The notes: generated by a model from the sequence alone, not told the origin. Shown: positions 32,623 through 44,325, counted from the stretch's first letter. The stretch: DNA of 64,000 nt from Zygnema cylindricum (GCA_037447655.1 JBBHKE010001558.1:402025-466024); one strand, 5' to 3'. Numbers and translations: made by a program.

Positions 32623-33132
32623 ATGGGAACATTACCAGCAAACCCTGGTGTTCGTATATGCTTCCGATGTGGTAACACTGGTCACGACGTACGCAGCTGT
32701 CCGGATAAAACCGCCATGTGTACTCATTGTAATCAAACAGGTCAATATGTATATCGATGTTACATTAAAAATCTTGATTTCAGTTATCAAAATCAAATCA
32801 AAAACGACGGTATACCTGCTGGCTCGGCAAAATTGGTCACTCTACCCAAGGGGGTAGAGAAAGACAACCCTCCAAAAATCAGTAGGAGGGATCGAGAGAA
32901 AGACGAGATGCAGGCTACTGTGGCGGCTATGATGAAAGAGTTGTTTGCCGCGCTTATGGCGCAGATCAAACCGCAATTAACCGGAATGGCCCGATTGTGG
33001 TCCATATGCTCTCTTTTGCTGGGCAATCTCTTCGGGAGTCCACCGTTCAACAGCGGACAGCTCAGTTTAAAGGGACTCACTATCATAATCGCGAGTCAAA
33101 ATCCATTAACACTCGTATCCCACTATCATTAG
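32623..33132 (+). pseudogene. Ty3/gypsy nucleocapsid zinc knuckles, copy G2
   Basis: Nucleic-acid-binding part of gag. First knuckle CFRCGNTGHDVRSC (CX2CX4HX4C). Second knuckle CTHCNQTGQYVYRC, with Gln in place of the His. Then SRRDREKDEMQATVAAMMKE and LTGMAR, where a frameshift (about 32995) sends the frame into unrelated text. The real continuation is in the next frame. Confidence 0.85.
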
Positions 33133-33713
33133 CTAAAGAACCGCGCTCACCTATTCCAAAAACGGCCTCTAGCATTACCGCTAAAGCATTACCTATTTTA
33201 AAGAGGAGCATACAAGACACCTATAAAGTAAAAGAACGTTTGTCAATCCTGTCCACCATGCTCCCACAGTTGGATAACAACAATGACATTGTAGATCTAA
33301 CTCCTTTAACAGTTGCGTTACAGGCATTACAAAACCATCGTAATGCTCTCTCCCTTCAAGCTATTACCCTTGAAGAGCGGTCTAGCCTCACTCCTCACAT
33401 CATTTTTCTAGATAACAAATTGGGCGTGTTGATAGTTAATGGGTTTGCTCCTGCACTTTCTCTCATTAATACAAGCGCAAAGCCAATTATCCTCTGTTCT
33501 GAGTTTGCCATCAAAATAGGTCTTACAGCGGATAAGCTACAACCCAATACCCCAAGTCTATTGACTTCTGCAGGTAGCACAGAACTAGTTCTCGGTATTA
33601 CGATAAAACCAATATGTTTTCAATTTCAGAGTCAGTTAGCGACGGATTTCGCGGAAATATATGCTCACGCCTTGGTCACCAAGTGTAGTGACTATGAATG
33701 CTTGGTCGGTTAA
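32997..33713 (+). pseudogene. Ty3/gypsy protease, copy G2
   Basis: gag-protease junction in the second frame: ESTVQQRTAQF, TRIPLSLAKEPRSPIPKTAS and KERLSILSTM, then the retropepsin-like domain VNGFAPALSLINTSAKPIIL, FAIKIGLTADKLQ, LLTSAGSTELVLGIT and SDYECLVG, ending at TAA. The active-site triad reads Asn-Thr-Ser where Asp-Thr-Gly is expected, so the catalytic Asp is lost. G1 keeps Asp-Thr but is frameshifted there. Confidence 0.78.
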
Positions 33714-34064
33714 GGCGTTATTTTCCGAGTTGGGGGGGGGGGGGTTGATATGCATGATTAGACATTTTTGTACAGACTGAAAAAAAAATTAGAACGTAAA
33801 ATTTGCTTACCCTTTATCTCGGCCCGGCAACCCATGCCTACTACGGCCCATTCGGCGCTGATCTTGCCAGCCTATGCCACAGTTGGCATAGGTACCTACA
33901 TCATTGAATCTCTAACAACGGATGAAATCTCACCAGATCCTCGAGGTTTACCATAATTATTTACTACACCCGGATTTATCATAAACTCTTCGGAGTTTGA
34001 CCTGCTGTATAACTTTACTATACCAATTCTTTTATCTAGTATTCCAAATCCACCCTCCATTATA

Positions 34065-34666
34065 ATGGATCTGTCCGAGTTTTTTCCCATTAAATGGACA
34101 CCGGTCAATTTACATCCTCACCAAAACAGTCTCGTTATCTTAGAGCTTTTTGCAGGAATAAGGACTTCACTTTTCAGTTGCCTTCGGAACAGTCTTCTGA
34201 TAAAGCATTACTATTCCGTAGATATTGACCCTTTGGCTAGACGCGCTCAGTTGCACCACTGTCAAGTCTTGCACGAACACTATCCTCATCTCTTACCCCA
34301 GTCTGTGTTTCACGATATGCATTCGGCTTTGCCACATGATATCCGGCTAATAAAAAATCATCATTTAATGGAATTGGAACCAATTGATCTCCTCTTTGTT
34401 GGATGGGAATGTAAGGGTATGTCTAGGGCCCGGGAAGGTTTAGGTCTCGCCGATCAACGTACTAAGTTGTTTTTTGAGGTGGTGCGTCTTATCCACTTCT
34501 TCTAAAAACTGGACCTTCTTTTTAGATACATCTTAGAGAACGTCCCAGCTTATAATGATCCTGACCCACGGTTCTTGCAGATTACAAACGCATTGAATCA
34601 TTGATTAGACCACCGTTAATTATTGATGCTGCACGCCACGGTTCGTTGGCCCACCAGGTTCGTTCG
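34065..34666 (+). pseudogene. C5-cytosine DNA methyltransferase, N-terminal part, inside gypsy G2
   Basis: Would transfer methyl groups from S-adenosylmethionine to cytosine in DNA. The 146-residue open frame shows motif I VILELFAGI (residues 24-32), motif II YSVDIDPLA (50-58), motif IV LLFVGWECKGMSRA with the catalytic Cys at residue 116 (nt 34410-34412; usual Pro-Cys is Glu-Cys), then GLADQRTKLFFEVVRLIHF. After an in-frame TAA (34503) the same frame gives RYILENV (motif VI, Glu-Asn-Val). After a frameshift near 34590, LIIDAARHGSLAHQVRS (motif VIII region) runs into the copia insertion at 34667. The layout (LFFE..RL.H, ENV, IDA..AH) looks closest to eukaryotic DNMT3/DRM-type enzymes; that subfamily is my inference. 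It sits between gag-protease (ending 33713) and RT (44741), in the same orientation. Confidence 0.85.
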
Positions 34667-35317
34667 CGTTGTTCTACAACCACCGGTGCAGGTGGAGGGG
34701 CAGCAGTAGTAGTAGAAGTAGACATGATACACTCTCAGAAGGTATCAACAATCCTACCAAACAGCTGTTTTCAAGTGCTCACCAATTGTTATACAAGCAT
34801 CCAAACCTCACAAAACTCTATCAGAATATAGAGTAGCATAAACACTGACAACTACCGAAGTTTTAGCTTAATTGACCCGAGAACACTAAAGATATAATAC
34901 TCAAAAGTTTCCGAAAAATTGTTTGCAGTTTTACTATTTAGTAGTCTTGATACATAATGTGTTATAAGTCCTAAGTCTTATACTTGTGTTGAACCGGCAA
35001 TACTAGTGTACCTGAGAGGTACATCAAACCACGAAGCTACCACTAATATGTCAAGCTACCACTGAGCTATCACTAAGCTACCACTGAGTTACCCACTAAG
35101 TTGACTACAATCGTATGTTTCGCAGTTGCTTTATTCTGTACAGAATCACATTAAGAATATTGGATGCTGCGTTGTCCGTACGGACCATATCAAATATAAT
35201 CTTGGTTGCGTTGTCATGTGTGTGTCGTAGCTTCGCTGCTGCGCTGCTGTGTCTATTTAGCTGTTGCGTTGCTGCGCTGCTCTGTTTGTTAAGACTGAAA
35301 GCTTTCCAAAAACAACA
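34667..35317 (-). mobile_element. family B 3' LTR (651 bp)
   Basis: Starts (minus) TGTTGTTTTTGGAAAGC at 35317. Contains GCTGCGCTGC-type repeats, a series of 'agctaccactgagc' repeats near 35035-35090, and at its end the gag start text. Aligns with 43149-43790 and 20766-21174. Confidence 0.88.
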
Positions 35318-35477
35318 CTCCCCTAAAGCTTTAGACTCAGTATACCGGCGCAGCTGCGATGACAAACTAGCGCAGCATCGCAGCATAGGAATATAGCAAT
35401 TAGCAAGTCACCTAGTCCCACTATATCTCTATGGTGGACTTATCGTAGCGTGACAGTATAGCAGTGCAGCAATTCAA

Positions 35478-36846
35478 TTATTCACTTAATCCCACTCCGT
35501 CCCTACAATACTTCAGCTTAGGAGCAGGAAAAGCTTTAGTGAGCATATCAGCAATCAATTTTGCATCTGGCAAATAACATAATTTAATCACTATAGAGAA
35601 CACTTTTTCTCTTACAAAGTATAATCTTACATCCATGTGTTTGCTTTTGAAGTGATGACTCGGGTTAGAAGCAATTGCAATGGCAGCTTGGTTATCACAC
35701 CAGATCACCTGTAGACTAATCTGCATGTATCCTAGTTCTTGTTATATGGAATTACCCATAAGAGTTCTTTGAGGGTCGAGCTTGCTGCCATATATTCTGA
35801 CTCCATTGTCGACTGTTGTGTAACCTTTTGAAGTTTGCTGCTCTAGCAGCAAGTACCGTTCCCAATTTGTAGAACGAATCCCGTGGTGGATTTCCGGCCT
35901 GGAATGTCGCTATAGCTTGCATCATTCCACGTTTGCAATTTTACTTCTCCTCCGCCTAGTGTGAGTTTGAGGTCTTTGGTTCCTACCAAATATCTTAAGA
36001 CTCTCCTTGCTGCATCAAAATCAGATTTTCTCGGATTCTCTAGACTCCTGCTCAGTACCCCGACTGCTCCAGCAATGTCAAGACGGGTACAATTAATGAA
36101 ATATATTAAGCTTCCCACTATCTGTCTGTAAGGTATTTGTGTCATATAATCATTCTCCTCTGATTCTAAATACTCGCTAACAATGACACCTGGTTCTATC
36201 TCTTCTCTCTCTAACTTTTTTCGAAACCCCATTGGAGTTAGACATCCTTTTGCCCCCCGCATTCCGTACTCATCTAACATGTTTCCAATAGCCTCCTTTT
36301 GAGTCAATTGTATTACTTTCTTATTTTTTCCCCTCTCTACCTGGATACCCAAAATATATTTTGCCTCACCGAGGTATTTCATCTCGAACCGTGAGTTTAG
36401 AGTAGTTTTGATTTTGTTAATTTCAGCCATTGATTTGCTAATTAATAGTAAATCATCCACATACACCGCTATATACACTATCCCATTTTCACCTTTTAGA
36501 ACGTAGACAGAGTGATCATAACTTATTCTTTGAAATCCTAGGCTAGTCAGGAATTCATCAAGCTTCAGATTCCAGTGTATGGGGGCCTGTTTTAGGCCGT
36601 ACAGAGATTTTAGCAACTTGTATACTAAGTGCTCTTTTCCTAGTCCTGCATACTTTTCAGGCTGCTGCATGTAAATGGTCTCTCTAGTTCTCCATACAAA
36701 AAGGCCGTCTTTACATCCATCCGATGTAATTCCATATCTTCTTTAGCAGCTAGGGATAGGAAAATCCTAACTGTCGGAAATCTTACAGCCGGAGAAAATG
36801 ATTCTTCAAAATCAATTCTTTCCTTTTGATTATACCCATTTGCCAT
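35478..36846 (-). pseudogene. copia RT and RNase H, family B
   Basis: 35843-36670 is an intact 275-residue stretch: HLVYKLLKSLYGLKQAPIHW, DHSVYVLKGENGIVYIAVYV followed by DDLLISKSM (catalytic YVDDLL intact), SRFEMKYLGEAKYILGIQVE, IPYRQIVGSLIYFINCTRLD, NDASYSDIPGRKSTTGFVLQ. The RT N-terminus is in an adjoining frame (36640-36846: FEESFSPAVRFPTVRIFLSL, HRMDVKTAFLYGELERP). The RNase H end is at 35478-35726: VIWCDNQAAIAIASNPSHHF, MDVRLYFVREKV, LIADMLTKAFPAPKL. Two frameshifts separate these. The best-preserved RT in the window. Upstream text (36847-36980) has TAG in place of the conserved Trp before ELVD. Confidence 0.92.
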
Positions 36847-36980
36847 AAGTTTGGCCTTTTAATGTTCAATGGTGTTATCGGGATTTAACTTCACCTTGAA
36901 TACCCATTTGTTGCCGATCGCTCTTCGGTCCGATGGAATGTCCACAAGCTCCTATCTTTGAGCATCCATGATGTACTTCA

Positions 36981-39900
36981 TGTTGTTCTTTGGTATAAAA
37001 TAGACCGCAGAAGCGACCCAAACTATCATGCAAGAAGCTAAGCAAAAATAGGTCGACGAACAATCATATGAAATGCATCCTCCATATGCGTACACAGACG
37101 CAACAAACAACATTTAGGGTTTCATGGAATAATCAACATAAATAAACCCTATGACAACATCTAAGGTTTGATGGAATAATCGACATAAACAAACCCTAGG
37201 ACAAATGCATAAACAATGCATATCAAACATATATAAAACAACATAAATAAATAATAACAAAAGACTGCAATCTCACATAAATATTAAATAAAGAAAAGTA
37301 TACCAATAAACACATTTACCCAAATGCATGACCTAATCGGCAACCCTAAAAGTCTACATCTTTGGTCCCCACTTTACTAACCAGCATTGATTATTTATTC
37401 TAATGAAGCTCAAATCTATATATACATTTGTGAGCTGTTAACAAATCACTAAGTGTCAAAATAACCAACGTAAATTACGTAACTGTCATTAAATCAAACT
37501 AATCGTAAGCGTACACCTGAAAGTCAAGCAATCGTAAGCGTACACTTGTCTGCAAATACGACACATAAATTAAAGTGTCGATATCCTCATTAATCACGTA
37601 AAATATAACTATTTTAATCAACACTAAATCATTAATTCAAATAAGACAAAACATTGATGCTTCAAATATTTACACCGACGCATCCAAAAATCCGCGTCAT
37701 AAGTGACAACTTGCTTAGTCACTTGTCGATAAGTCCACGTAGTGAACCGACATCGCATATGTACGGTCCACTAGATAATGTGTCATAAAAACAATGTGGT
37801 TCCTTAAAAATATCGGCGGACGTCGTCCGCCCTCCACGTGCACCTCGAACAACTTGCCGAAATCAATTCGTACGATCCAAATCCTGTCCGTACCGAACTC
37901 ACGTACTTTGTCATAAATGCGCCTTGTCGCATTTAAGGTACACGTCATTTTCGATAAATGCATGTCGCAATAAGCGACAACTTAAAGTACACATGTCAAA
38001 TACGACGCTCCGTACCGGCGGCGTCCCATGTAATAAATTTCATCTGTCGCATTATGTTTCGTACGTGCGACGTACCATTTTATCTTCGTCGATTATCACA
38101 CGTCGGATTGCTTCGCGATCCGCCGTGCATTTCCTCTCACATTTCGCGCCACTCAATTACTCCATTAATTTTATGTGTACATTTAATTCCCTAATCCATA
38201 AATCCTTTCGAACCTCCACAATATATCGCGTAAATGCTTACGCACGAAACATCGCGTACGCACGAAACGATGTGTTCGCACGAAACTAACTTTTCAAAAA
38301 CAACACTCCCCCGAAAATTTAGTTTCGTGCATCCATGATGCCACGTCATCATCTGTCACACTTTATGGAACTACGTCATCAGCTGTCATCAATGTCACCT
38401 TCAACTGCCTCCTCCATTTGAATCCGCCAAATGCCTCCGCCAGAATTTTCCCACTTGTTCCACCATCGCTTCCGCTTCCTCCACATACCATCCAGATTTC
38501 ATAATACATAATATATATATTTTTCATTTTCCGATTACAACAAAATAATTCGTTCCAATACCTAAATCCGGATCTACATTCCCAAAATTCTATCACAAAT
38601 CAACTAAAAATTAAAGCCAAAAGATCACACTAATAATATATCACAGCTCAAATAATTCCTACCTCATTATAACAAATCTAGATTTCAATAATTTTTTTTT
38701 TTTTTTTTTTTCATAAACTATCAAATCCCAAAATTTCCCATATAAAAAATAGTATTTTCCCAAAAATTCTAATAATGTCACATTTCCCAAAAATTTCCAA
38801 CAACTCAAAATCTACATTACAAATCCAATTTTCAACAATCATCGATCCACAAAATTTGGATCTCTCCACCACATGTCACAACTCCACCTTCCGGATCTCT
38901 CTCCCCCAAACGTCGAATCTCCACATTCCACATCTCTCTATCAAACGAATATGTATTTTCCAAAAATAAAATATCATTTCTCATAAGTAATCATTTTCAT
39001 TGAGGGTAGACATTTCGGCACTGTCACTAAGTTAACCCTTGGGGCGATGCAAGATTAAACTCGGCACATACCAACACTATGATAAGGCCGATCTCATGGG
39101 TACACAGACACCATTACTGCAATACAACCAGCAAGGACAATATTAACCCACTAGAATGCGTGTGACAAAAACCTACATCGACTTAACCTAACATATGATA
39201 GATGGGGTGTGGGCCCATAACATGTTGTTCTTTGGTCTAAAATAGACCGCAGAAGCGACCCAAACTATCATGCAAGAAGCTAAGCAAAAATAGGTCGACG
39301 AACAATCATATGAAATGCATCCTCCATATGCGTACACAGACGCAACAAACAACATTTAGGGTTTCATGGAATAATCAACATAAATAAACCCTATGACAAC
39401 ATCTAAGGTTTGATGGAATAATCGACATAAACAAACCCTAGGACAAATGCATAAACAATGCATATCAAACATATATAAAACAACATAAATAAATAATAAC
39501 AAAAGACTGCAATCTCACATAAATATTAAATAAAGAAAAGTATACCAATAAACACATTTACCCAAATGCATGACCTAATCGGCAACCCTAAAAGTCTACA
39601 TCTTTGGTCCCCACTTTACTAACCAGCATTGATTATTTATTCTAATGAAGCTCAAATCTATATATACACTTGTGAGCTGTTAACAAATCACTAAGTGTCA
39701 AAATAACCAACGTAAATTACGTAACTGTCATTAAATCAAACTAATCGTAAGCGTACACCTGAAAGTCAAGCAATCGTAAGCGTACACTTGTCTGCAAATA
39801 CGACACATAAATTAAAGTGTCGATATTCTCATTAATCACGTAAAATATAACTATTTTAATCAACACTAAATCATTAATTCAAATAAGACAAAACATTGAT

Positions 39901-40547
39901 GCTTCAAATATTTACACCGACGCATCCAAAAATCCGCGTCATAAGTGACAACTTGCTTAGTCACTTGTCGATAAGTCCACGTAGTGAACCGACATCGCAT
40001 ATGTACGGTCCACTAGATAATGTGTCATAAAAACAATGTGGTTCCTTAAAAATATCGGCGGACGTCGTCCGCCCTCCACGTGTACCTCGAACAACTTGCC
40101 GAAATCAATTCGTACGATCCAAATCCTGTCCGTACCGAACTCACGTACTTCGTCATAAATGCGCCTTGTCGCATTTAAGGTACACGTCATTTTCGATAAA
40201 TGCATGTCGCAATAAGCGACAACTTAAAGTACACCTGTCAAATACGACGCTCCGTACCGGCGGCGTCCCATGTAATAAATTTCATCTGTCGCATTATGTT
40301 TCGTACGTGCGACGTACCATTTTATCTTCGTCGATTATCACACGTCGGATTGCTTCGCGATCCGCCGTGCATTTCCTCTCACATTTCGCGCCACTCAATT
40401 ACTCCATTAATTTTATGTGTACATTTAATTCCCCAATCCATAAATCCTTTCGAACCTCCACAATATATCGCGTAAATGCGTACGCACGAAACATCGCGTA
40501 CGCACTAAACGATGTGTTCGCACGAAACTAACTTTTCAAAAACAACA
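36981..40547 (-). mobile_element. TRIM-like non-autonomous LTR element, nested in family B pol
   Basis: Two LTRs of exactly 1325 bp (36981-38305 and 39223-40547), about nine differences by eye. The internal region of 917 bp lacks coding text. On the minus strand a polypurine tract (tttcgggggag) precedes the 3' LTR, and TGTTATGGGCCCA follows the 5' LTR as primer-binding site. Target-site duplication CTTCA (36976-36980) / CTTTA (40548-40552), one mismatch. Removing the element restores family B pol (…EAVGEMKYIMDAQ). Polypurine tract and LTR starts match the gag-only family D, so it probably moves with D or copia machinery. The youngest insertion in the window. Confidence 0.92.
38306..39222 (-). 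other. non-coding internal region of the TRIM-like element
   Basis: 917 bases, strongly AT-rich with a T17 run near 38694-38711. No frame has homology to gag or pol. It holds only the polypurine tract (38306-38316) and primer-binding site (39206-39222). Open frames of about 64-77 codons here have no support. Confidence 0.75.
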
Positions 40548-41341
40548 CTTTATTTCTCCTACAGCCTCGATCCAGTGATTCCGTTCTGGTGATGAGAAGG
40601 CCTCTTGATGTGTCAAAGGCTCCCTTGAGGCATCCGAGTAGGCAAAGTGAAAGCTTGCTTGTAGGCGGCTGCTGGATCTTCTTTACCTCAGAAATTCTGA
40701 GGTTGAGATCGGCGGATGCCGCGCATTGCGCTGATTGCGCCGATTGCGATATGTGTGTACAGACCGCTATTGGTCCGGTTCGAATTGAAGTTGTTGAGGA
40801 ACTTGGAGAGAGTCTGACTCCGGAGTCACCACGGGAGAATGTTCAATCTGCGGGATAATTTCTTGCATGCAATCCAAAATGACATACTCCTATACCTTTT
40901 GTTGCTTTTGCTACTCTGTCATTTGAAATAAATCTATGGAGTCTAGTTCATCTTTAACAACGATGTTCTTTGCTACAAATATTTTATGCCTCTCAAACAC
41001 AAAGACTCCATAACCTTTTGAGTGATCGTCATATCATAACAAAATACCGATAATCCTTTTGGTTTCACTTTCCATCTATCTGTAGACATATCCAAGATAA
41101 AGCATTGACTACCAAAGACTTTGAAATGGCTAACATCTAGTTTGCTACCTGTCCAAATCTCATAAGGAGTAGTGTTTACCGATTTGGATCCTATCCTATT
41201 CTTAATATAAACTGCAAAATTTAGAGCCTCAGCCCAGAATTTCGATCCACATTTTTATCTGCGAGCATTGACCTAGAGCTCTCCGTGAGAGATCTATTTA
41301 GTCTTTCCGAACCCCATTTTGTTCCGGTGAATATGGAACAG
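40548..41341 (-). pseudogene. copia integrase C-terminus and RT linker, family B
   Basis: Minus-strand text gives PEQNGV followed by a frameshift inside the Glu motif, SRSMLADK, NTTPYEIWTGSKLDVSHFKV and FILDMSTDRWKVKPKGLS. Then a stop-rich acidic linker, and EAFSSPERNHWIEAVGE, the entry to RT, at the edge of the TRIM insertion. Several frameshifts and stops. Confidence 0.8.
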
Positions 41342-42103
41342 TCAATAGATGACTAATACCTTCCTCAAGTAAAGAGGTTTTAAATTCTTTCGATGTATTT
41401 CACCACCATTGTTCGATCTAAGCTGCAAAATAGGTGAATTATGAAGTTTTTTAACCCATGATTTACAGTGTGTGAAGTGACCAAACACTTCACTCCTCTC
41501 CTTCATGAAGTAAACTTTTGTAAACCTGGAGAAATCACCTGTGAAGGTGACCATATATTTCATCCACCCGACAGATGGAACCTTCGCAGGACAAAAAACA
41601 TCCGAATGAATTTGTTGTAAAAGTTTCGTTGATCGATGCTCAGACTCTTTAGGAAATGGAAATATGTGAATTTTGCCTAAAGCGCAACCATCACAAGTTT
41701 TGGCCAGCTCATCTGTGATTGATACACCCTCTATTTTTCTAGCAAGGACCATTTTCCTCAAACTATCATAGTTTACATGGCCTAATCTTTTATGCCACAA
41801 CTCATCTGAGTGCAAAACACCGGAGTACAGAACATCATTCTCCTTGGTATAAGCCATATCTATGCGGTACATCTTGCTATTATCTCTAGTACCTGTAACC
41901 GCAACCATGCCATTTTTGCTAACAACCTGTCGACCATTTTTTAAATTAACCTCAAAGCCTTTACTCTCTACCAACGACGTTGAAAATTTTTTTTTTTTAA
42001 AGTCATGCACAAATAAGACATTCTGAAGAGTCCTTTCAATTGCTTTTCTTTCTACATAAACTAGCAAAAACTCATCACTCACAGCACGAGTGTGGACACT
42101 CAT
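41342..42103 (-). pseudogene. copia protease end, pre-integrase finger and integrase N-core, family B
   Basis: A 253-residue frame: ERTLQNVLFVHDFKKKKFS, KGFEVNLKNGRQVVSKNG and NSKMYRIDMAYTKENDVLYS. HHCC zinc finger WHKRLGH and CDGCALGK. Integrase Asp in IHSDVFCPAKVPS, TFTGDFSRFTKVYFMKERSE, and the second Asp site reading RSNNGGE, so this catalytic Asp is Asn. The protease active site would lie just upstream (42104-42340) but is not recognisable in one frame. Confidence 0.88.
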
Positions 42104-42342
42104 TCATTAAGCATAATAAATATTTTTCTCCGGCGTTGCTTTCAGATTTTTGAAGATGGCCTTTTTTCAACACATGTGGGTTGATGCTCCTTTATCCATT
42201 ATCCATCCAAGGTCCTTCGCGCCCTCCATTGCTACCGTCATAATGAATAGATCCGTGTCTTCCTCCTCAAAAAATATCAGAGTCTCGTCCTAGAGTGATG
42301 AAAAAGACGCAAATAATGCATTTCCATGAGGTGTAGGCCCCG

Positions 42343-43207
42343 TCAAGCTTTTGTAAAACTGACTTTGTTGCCATCCCGGCCTGTATAAACCTGTATCGTT
42401 AGATTGTTAAAGTTTAGGACAGAATATGTATCCATGACCTCTCTCACTACAATAAAAATATGAATTGTTGGATTGTTTATTTCTACCCTAATTAAACTGT
42501 TTGAACTGATTAAACTGATTACCTTGCTGATTAAACTGACCTTTCTTCCCAAAGTCTGAATTAAAAGCCTCTACTTGCTCAAAATTGATAACATTAGATG
42601 TAGCTTCCTCTTTTAGTAAAATATTGTTGGCTAACTGTAAAGTCCAGCTAGCTTTATCTTTCTGTTTGAGCATGTCAAATGCTCCTTTCATACTACGAGG
42701 GAGACCCATCATGAGTAAAGCTGCCTGTTGAAACGGAGGAGACACCCCACCTGCACAAGCATGTGCATCTACAAGGATACAAAATTTGTTAAAATATTCA
42801 GCCATTGTACCGCCAGTCTACCGCCAGTGTACTTATAGTCCCGAATTTTCCAGCCAATAGAAGCTCTTCTGGACATTAGCCTTTTCATAATCACTTTTAA
42901 GGGATTTCCACATATGAATTGCATTTTTCATTTTTATCCGAGACATAGCTAAGTACTCAAATATACAAAATTTCAGAATAGAACGAGCTTGTGTATTTTT
43001 CTTAGACCATGACGGATCAGATTCATTCAGCGAACCATCCAATATATCCAAAAGATTGACATTCTCAAAATGTGCCTTCACCATACCCGCCCAGTAAACA
43101 TAATTTTCCCCGAAAAAGATAGGAATTCTTGAAGACATGCCCATAACCTGTTGTTTTACAACCACCAGTGTAGGTGGAGGGGCAGCAGTAGTAATAGAAG
43201 TAGACAT
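42343..43207 (-). pseudogene. copia gag, family B
   Basis: The start codon at 43207 lies 59 bases inside the 5' LTR. The frame runs through the PBS (KQQVMGMS) into IPIFFGENYVYWAGMVKAHF, VNLLDILDGSL and AIHMWKSLKSDYEKANVQK, the usual copia gag (UBN2-like) layout, ending after SFYWLENSGL. 42488-42805 continues FNKFCILVDAHACAGG, LLMMGLPRSMKGAFDML and an Asn/Gln/Phe-rich tail. A CCHC knuckle remnant (YCSERGHGYIFC, first Cys lost) is near 42440. Two frameshifts. Confidence 0.85.
43139..43148 (-). other. primer-binding site, half tRNA-iMet type (family B)
   Basis: Minus-strand GGTTATGGGC follows the LTR end AAACAACA. The usual GGTTATGGGCCCA is mutated after ten bases. Confidence 0.7.
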
Positions 43208-43790
43208 GATACACTCTCAAAAGCTATCAAGAATCTTACCAAACAACTGTTTTCAAGTGCTCACTAATTCTTATAAAAGCATCCAAACCTCACACAATTC
43301 TATCAAAATATAAAGTAGCATTAACACTAATAACTCCCAAAGTTTTAGCACATTTGACTTGGTAACAGTCAAGATATAATACTCACAAGTCTCCCAAAAA
43401 CTTTTTGCAGTTTTATTACTTGGAAGTCTAGATACATAATGTGTTTTGAGTCCTAAGTCTTATACTTGTGTTGTACCAGCAATACTTGTGTTCCTGAGAG
43501 GTACGTCAAACCACCAAGCTACCACTAATCTGTCTAGCTACCACTGAGCTACACTAAGCTACCACTGAGATACCCACTAAGTTTACTAGAATCGTATCTA
43601 TCGCAGTTGCTCTATTCTGTACTCAATCATATTAAGAATATCGGATGCTGCGTTGTCCGTACGGACCATATCAAATGTAATTGTGGTTGCGTTGTCATGT
43701 TTGTGTCGCAGCTTCGGTGCTGCGCTGCTCAGTCTCCATAGCAGCTGTGCTGCTCTATCTGCTGAGACTGAAAGCTTTCCAAAAACAGAA
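43149..43790 (-). mobile_element. family B 5' LTR (642 bp)
   Basis: Runs from 43790 (minus start, tip decayed) to AAACAACA at 43149. Contains the gag ATG at 43207. Aligns with 34667-35317 with moderate divergence, so family B inserted much earlier than the TRIM inside it. Confidence 0.85.
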
Positions 43791-44325
43791 ATTCCAAGTG
43801 GACTAACCTGGTGGACATGGGTTGACTTTGAGAGGCTAACCTCGTTGTCCGACCACCTAGCCTTTCAATTCAAGATGCACTTCTTCAATTCCATAAGGTC
43901 TAGACATGTGTACAGACAGACTATCCTATTGCATTTGGTCTTAATATCCCTGACCTGCCACTGCGTGCACTGCCTACACTAGTTGCATATCCACACTCTC
44001 ACGCATACTCACATAATCGACCGGGCATGCTCCACAATACTCATACATGTAGCTTAAAAGAACCTACTGCTACAGAACGAGAACATCTTTTACATTTCAT
44101 TCCAAACACTACTTCCGCCCAAGGACTCACAGAGCGGCAGCACTGCACCTTACTTGGTCGAGTCATGGACCCCCAATCATTGTCATTCGTTTTTGGCATA
44201 GGGTTTGCAGCTGGCCGATACGCACAGAACAATCATTCTCAATCAGCTGCGGGAGGGGGCATACACCATTTAAACATACAGCATCCAAATCCTCACCTTC
44301 TTTTCGGGGTACAACTTATCAGCTA
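43791..44325 (+). pseudogene. C5-cytosine DNA methyltransferase, C-terminal part, gypsy G2
   Basis: Continuation of 34065-34666 after the copia insertion. First KWTNLVDMG (end of motif VIII region, frame restored over the target site). Then, in another frame, PIAFGLNIPDLPLRALPTL and VAYPHSHAYSHNRPGML (target-recognition region). Then EPTATEREHLLHF (motif IX-like), GLTERQHCTLLGRVMDPQSL and FVFGIGFAAGRYAQ (motif X). The Leu-Gly-Arg-x-Met-Asp block matches the C-terminal motif X region of C5 methyltransferases. One or two frameshifts. It ends at a TAG near 44323, about 420 bases before the RT frame. Confidence 0.8.

Larger units (their letters stand above)
34667..43790 (-). mobile_element. copia family B element, full length, nested in the G2 DNMT
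   Basis: Minus-strand Ty1/copia with LTRs of 642 bp (5', 43149-43790) and 651 bp (3', 34667-35317), polypurine tract aaagctttaggggag, gag, protease, integrase, RT and RNase H. It is split by a TRIM-like element at 36981-40547. Net size is about 5.55 kb. Flanking pentamers GTTCG (34662-34666) and ATTCC (43791-43795) agree at 3 of 5. Excising the element plus one pentamer rejoins the DNMT frame, so the insertion point is secure. LTR tips have decayed (CG.. at 34667, ..GAA at 43790). Several domains are broken. Confidence 0.9.

Noticed and set aside
37715-38289. Paired open frames repeated at 39957-40531
   Set aside because: Identical because they lie in the two LTRs of the TRIM-like element; no protein homology.
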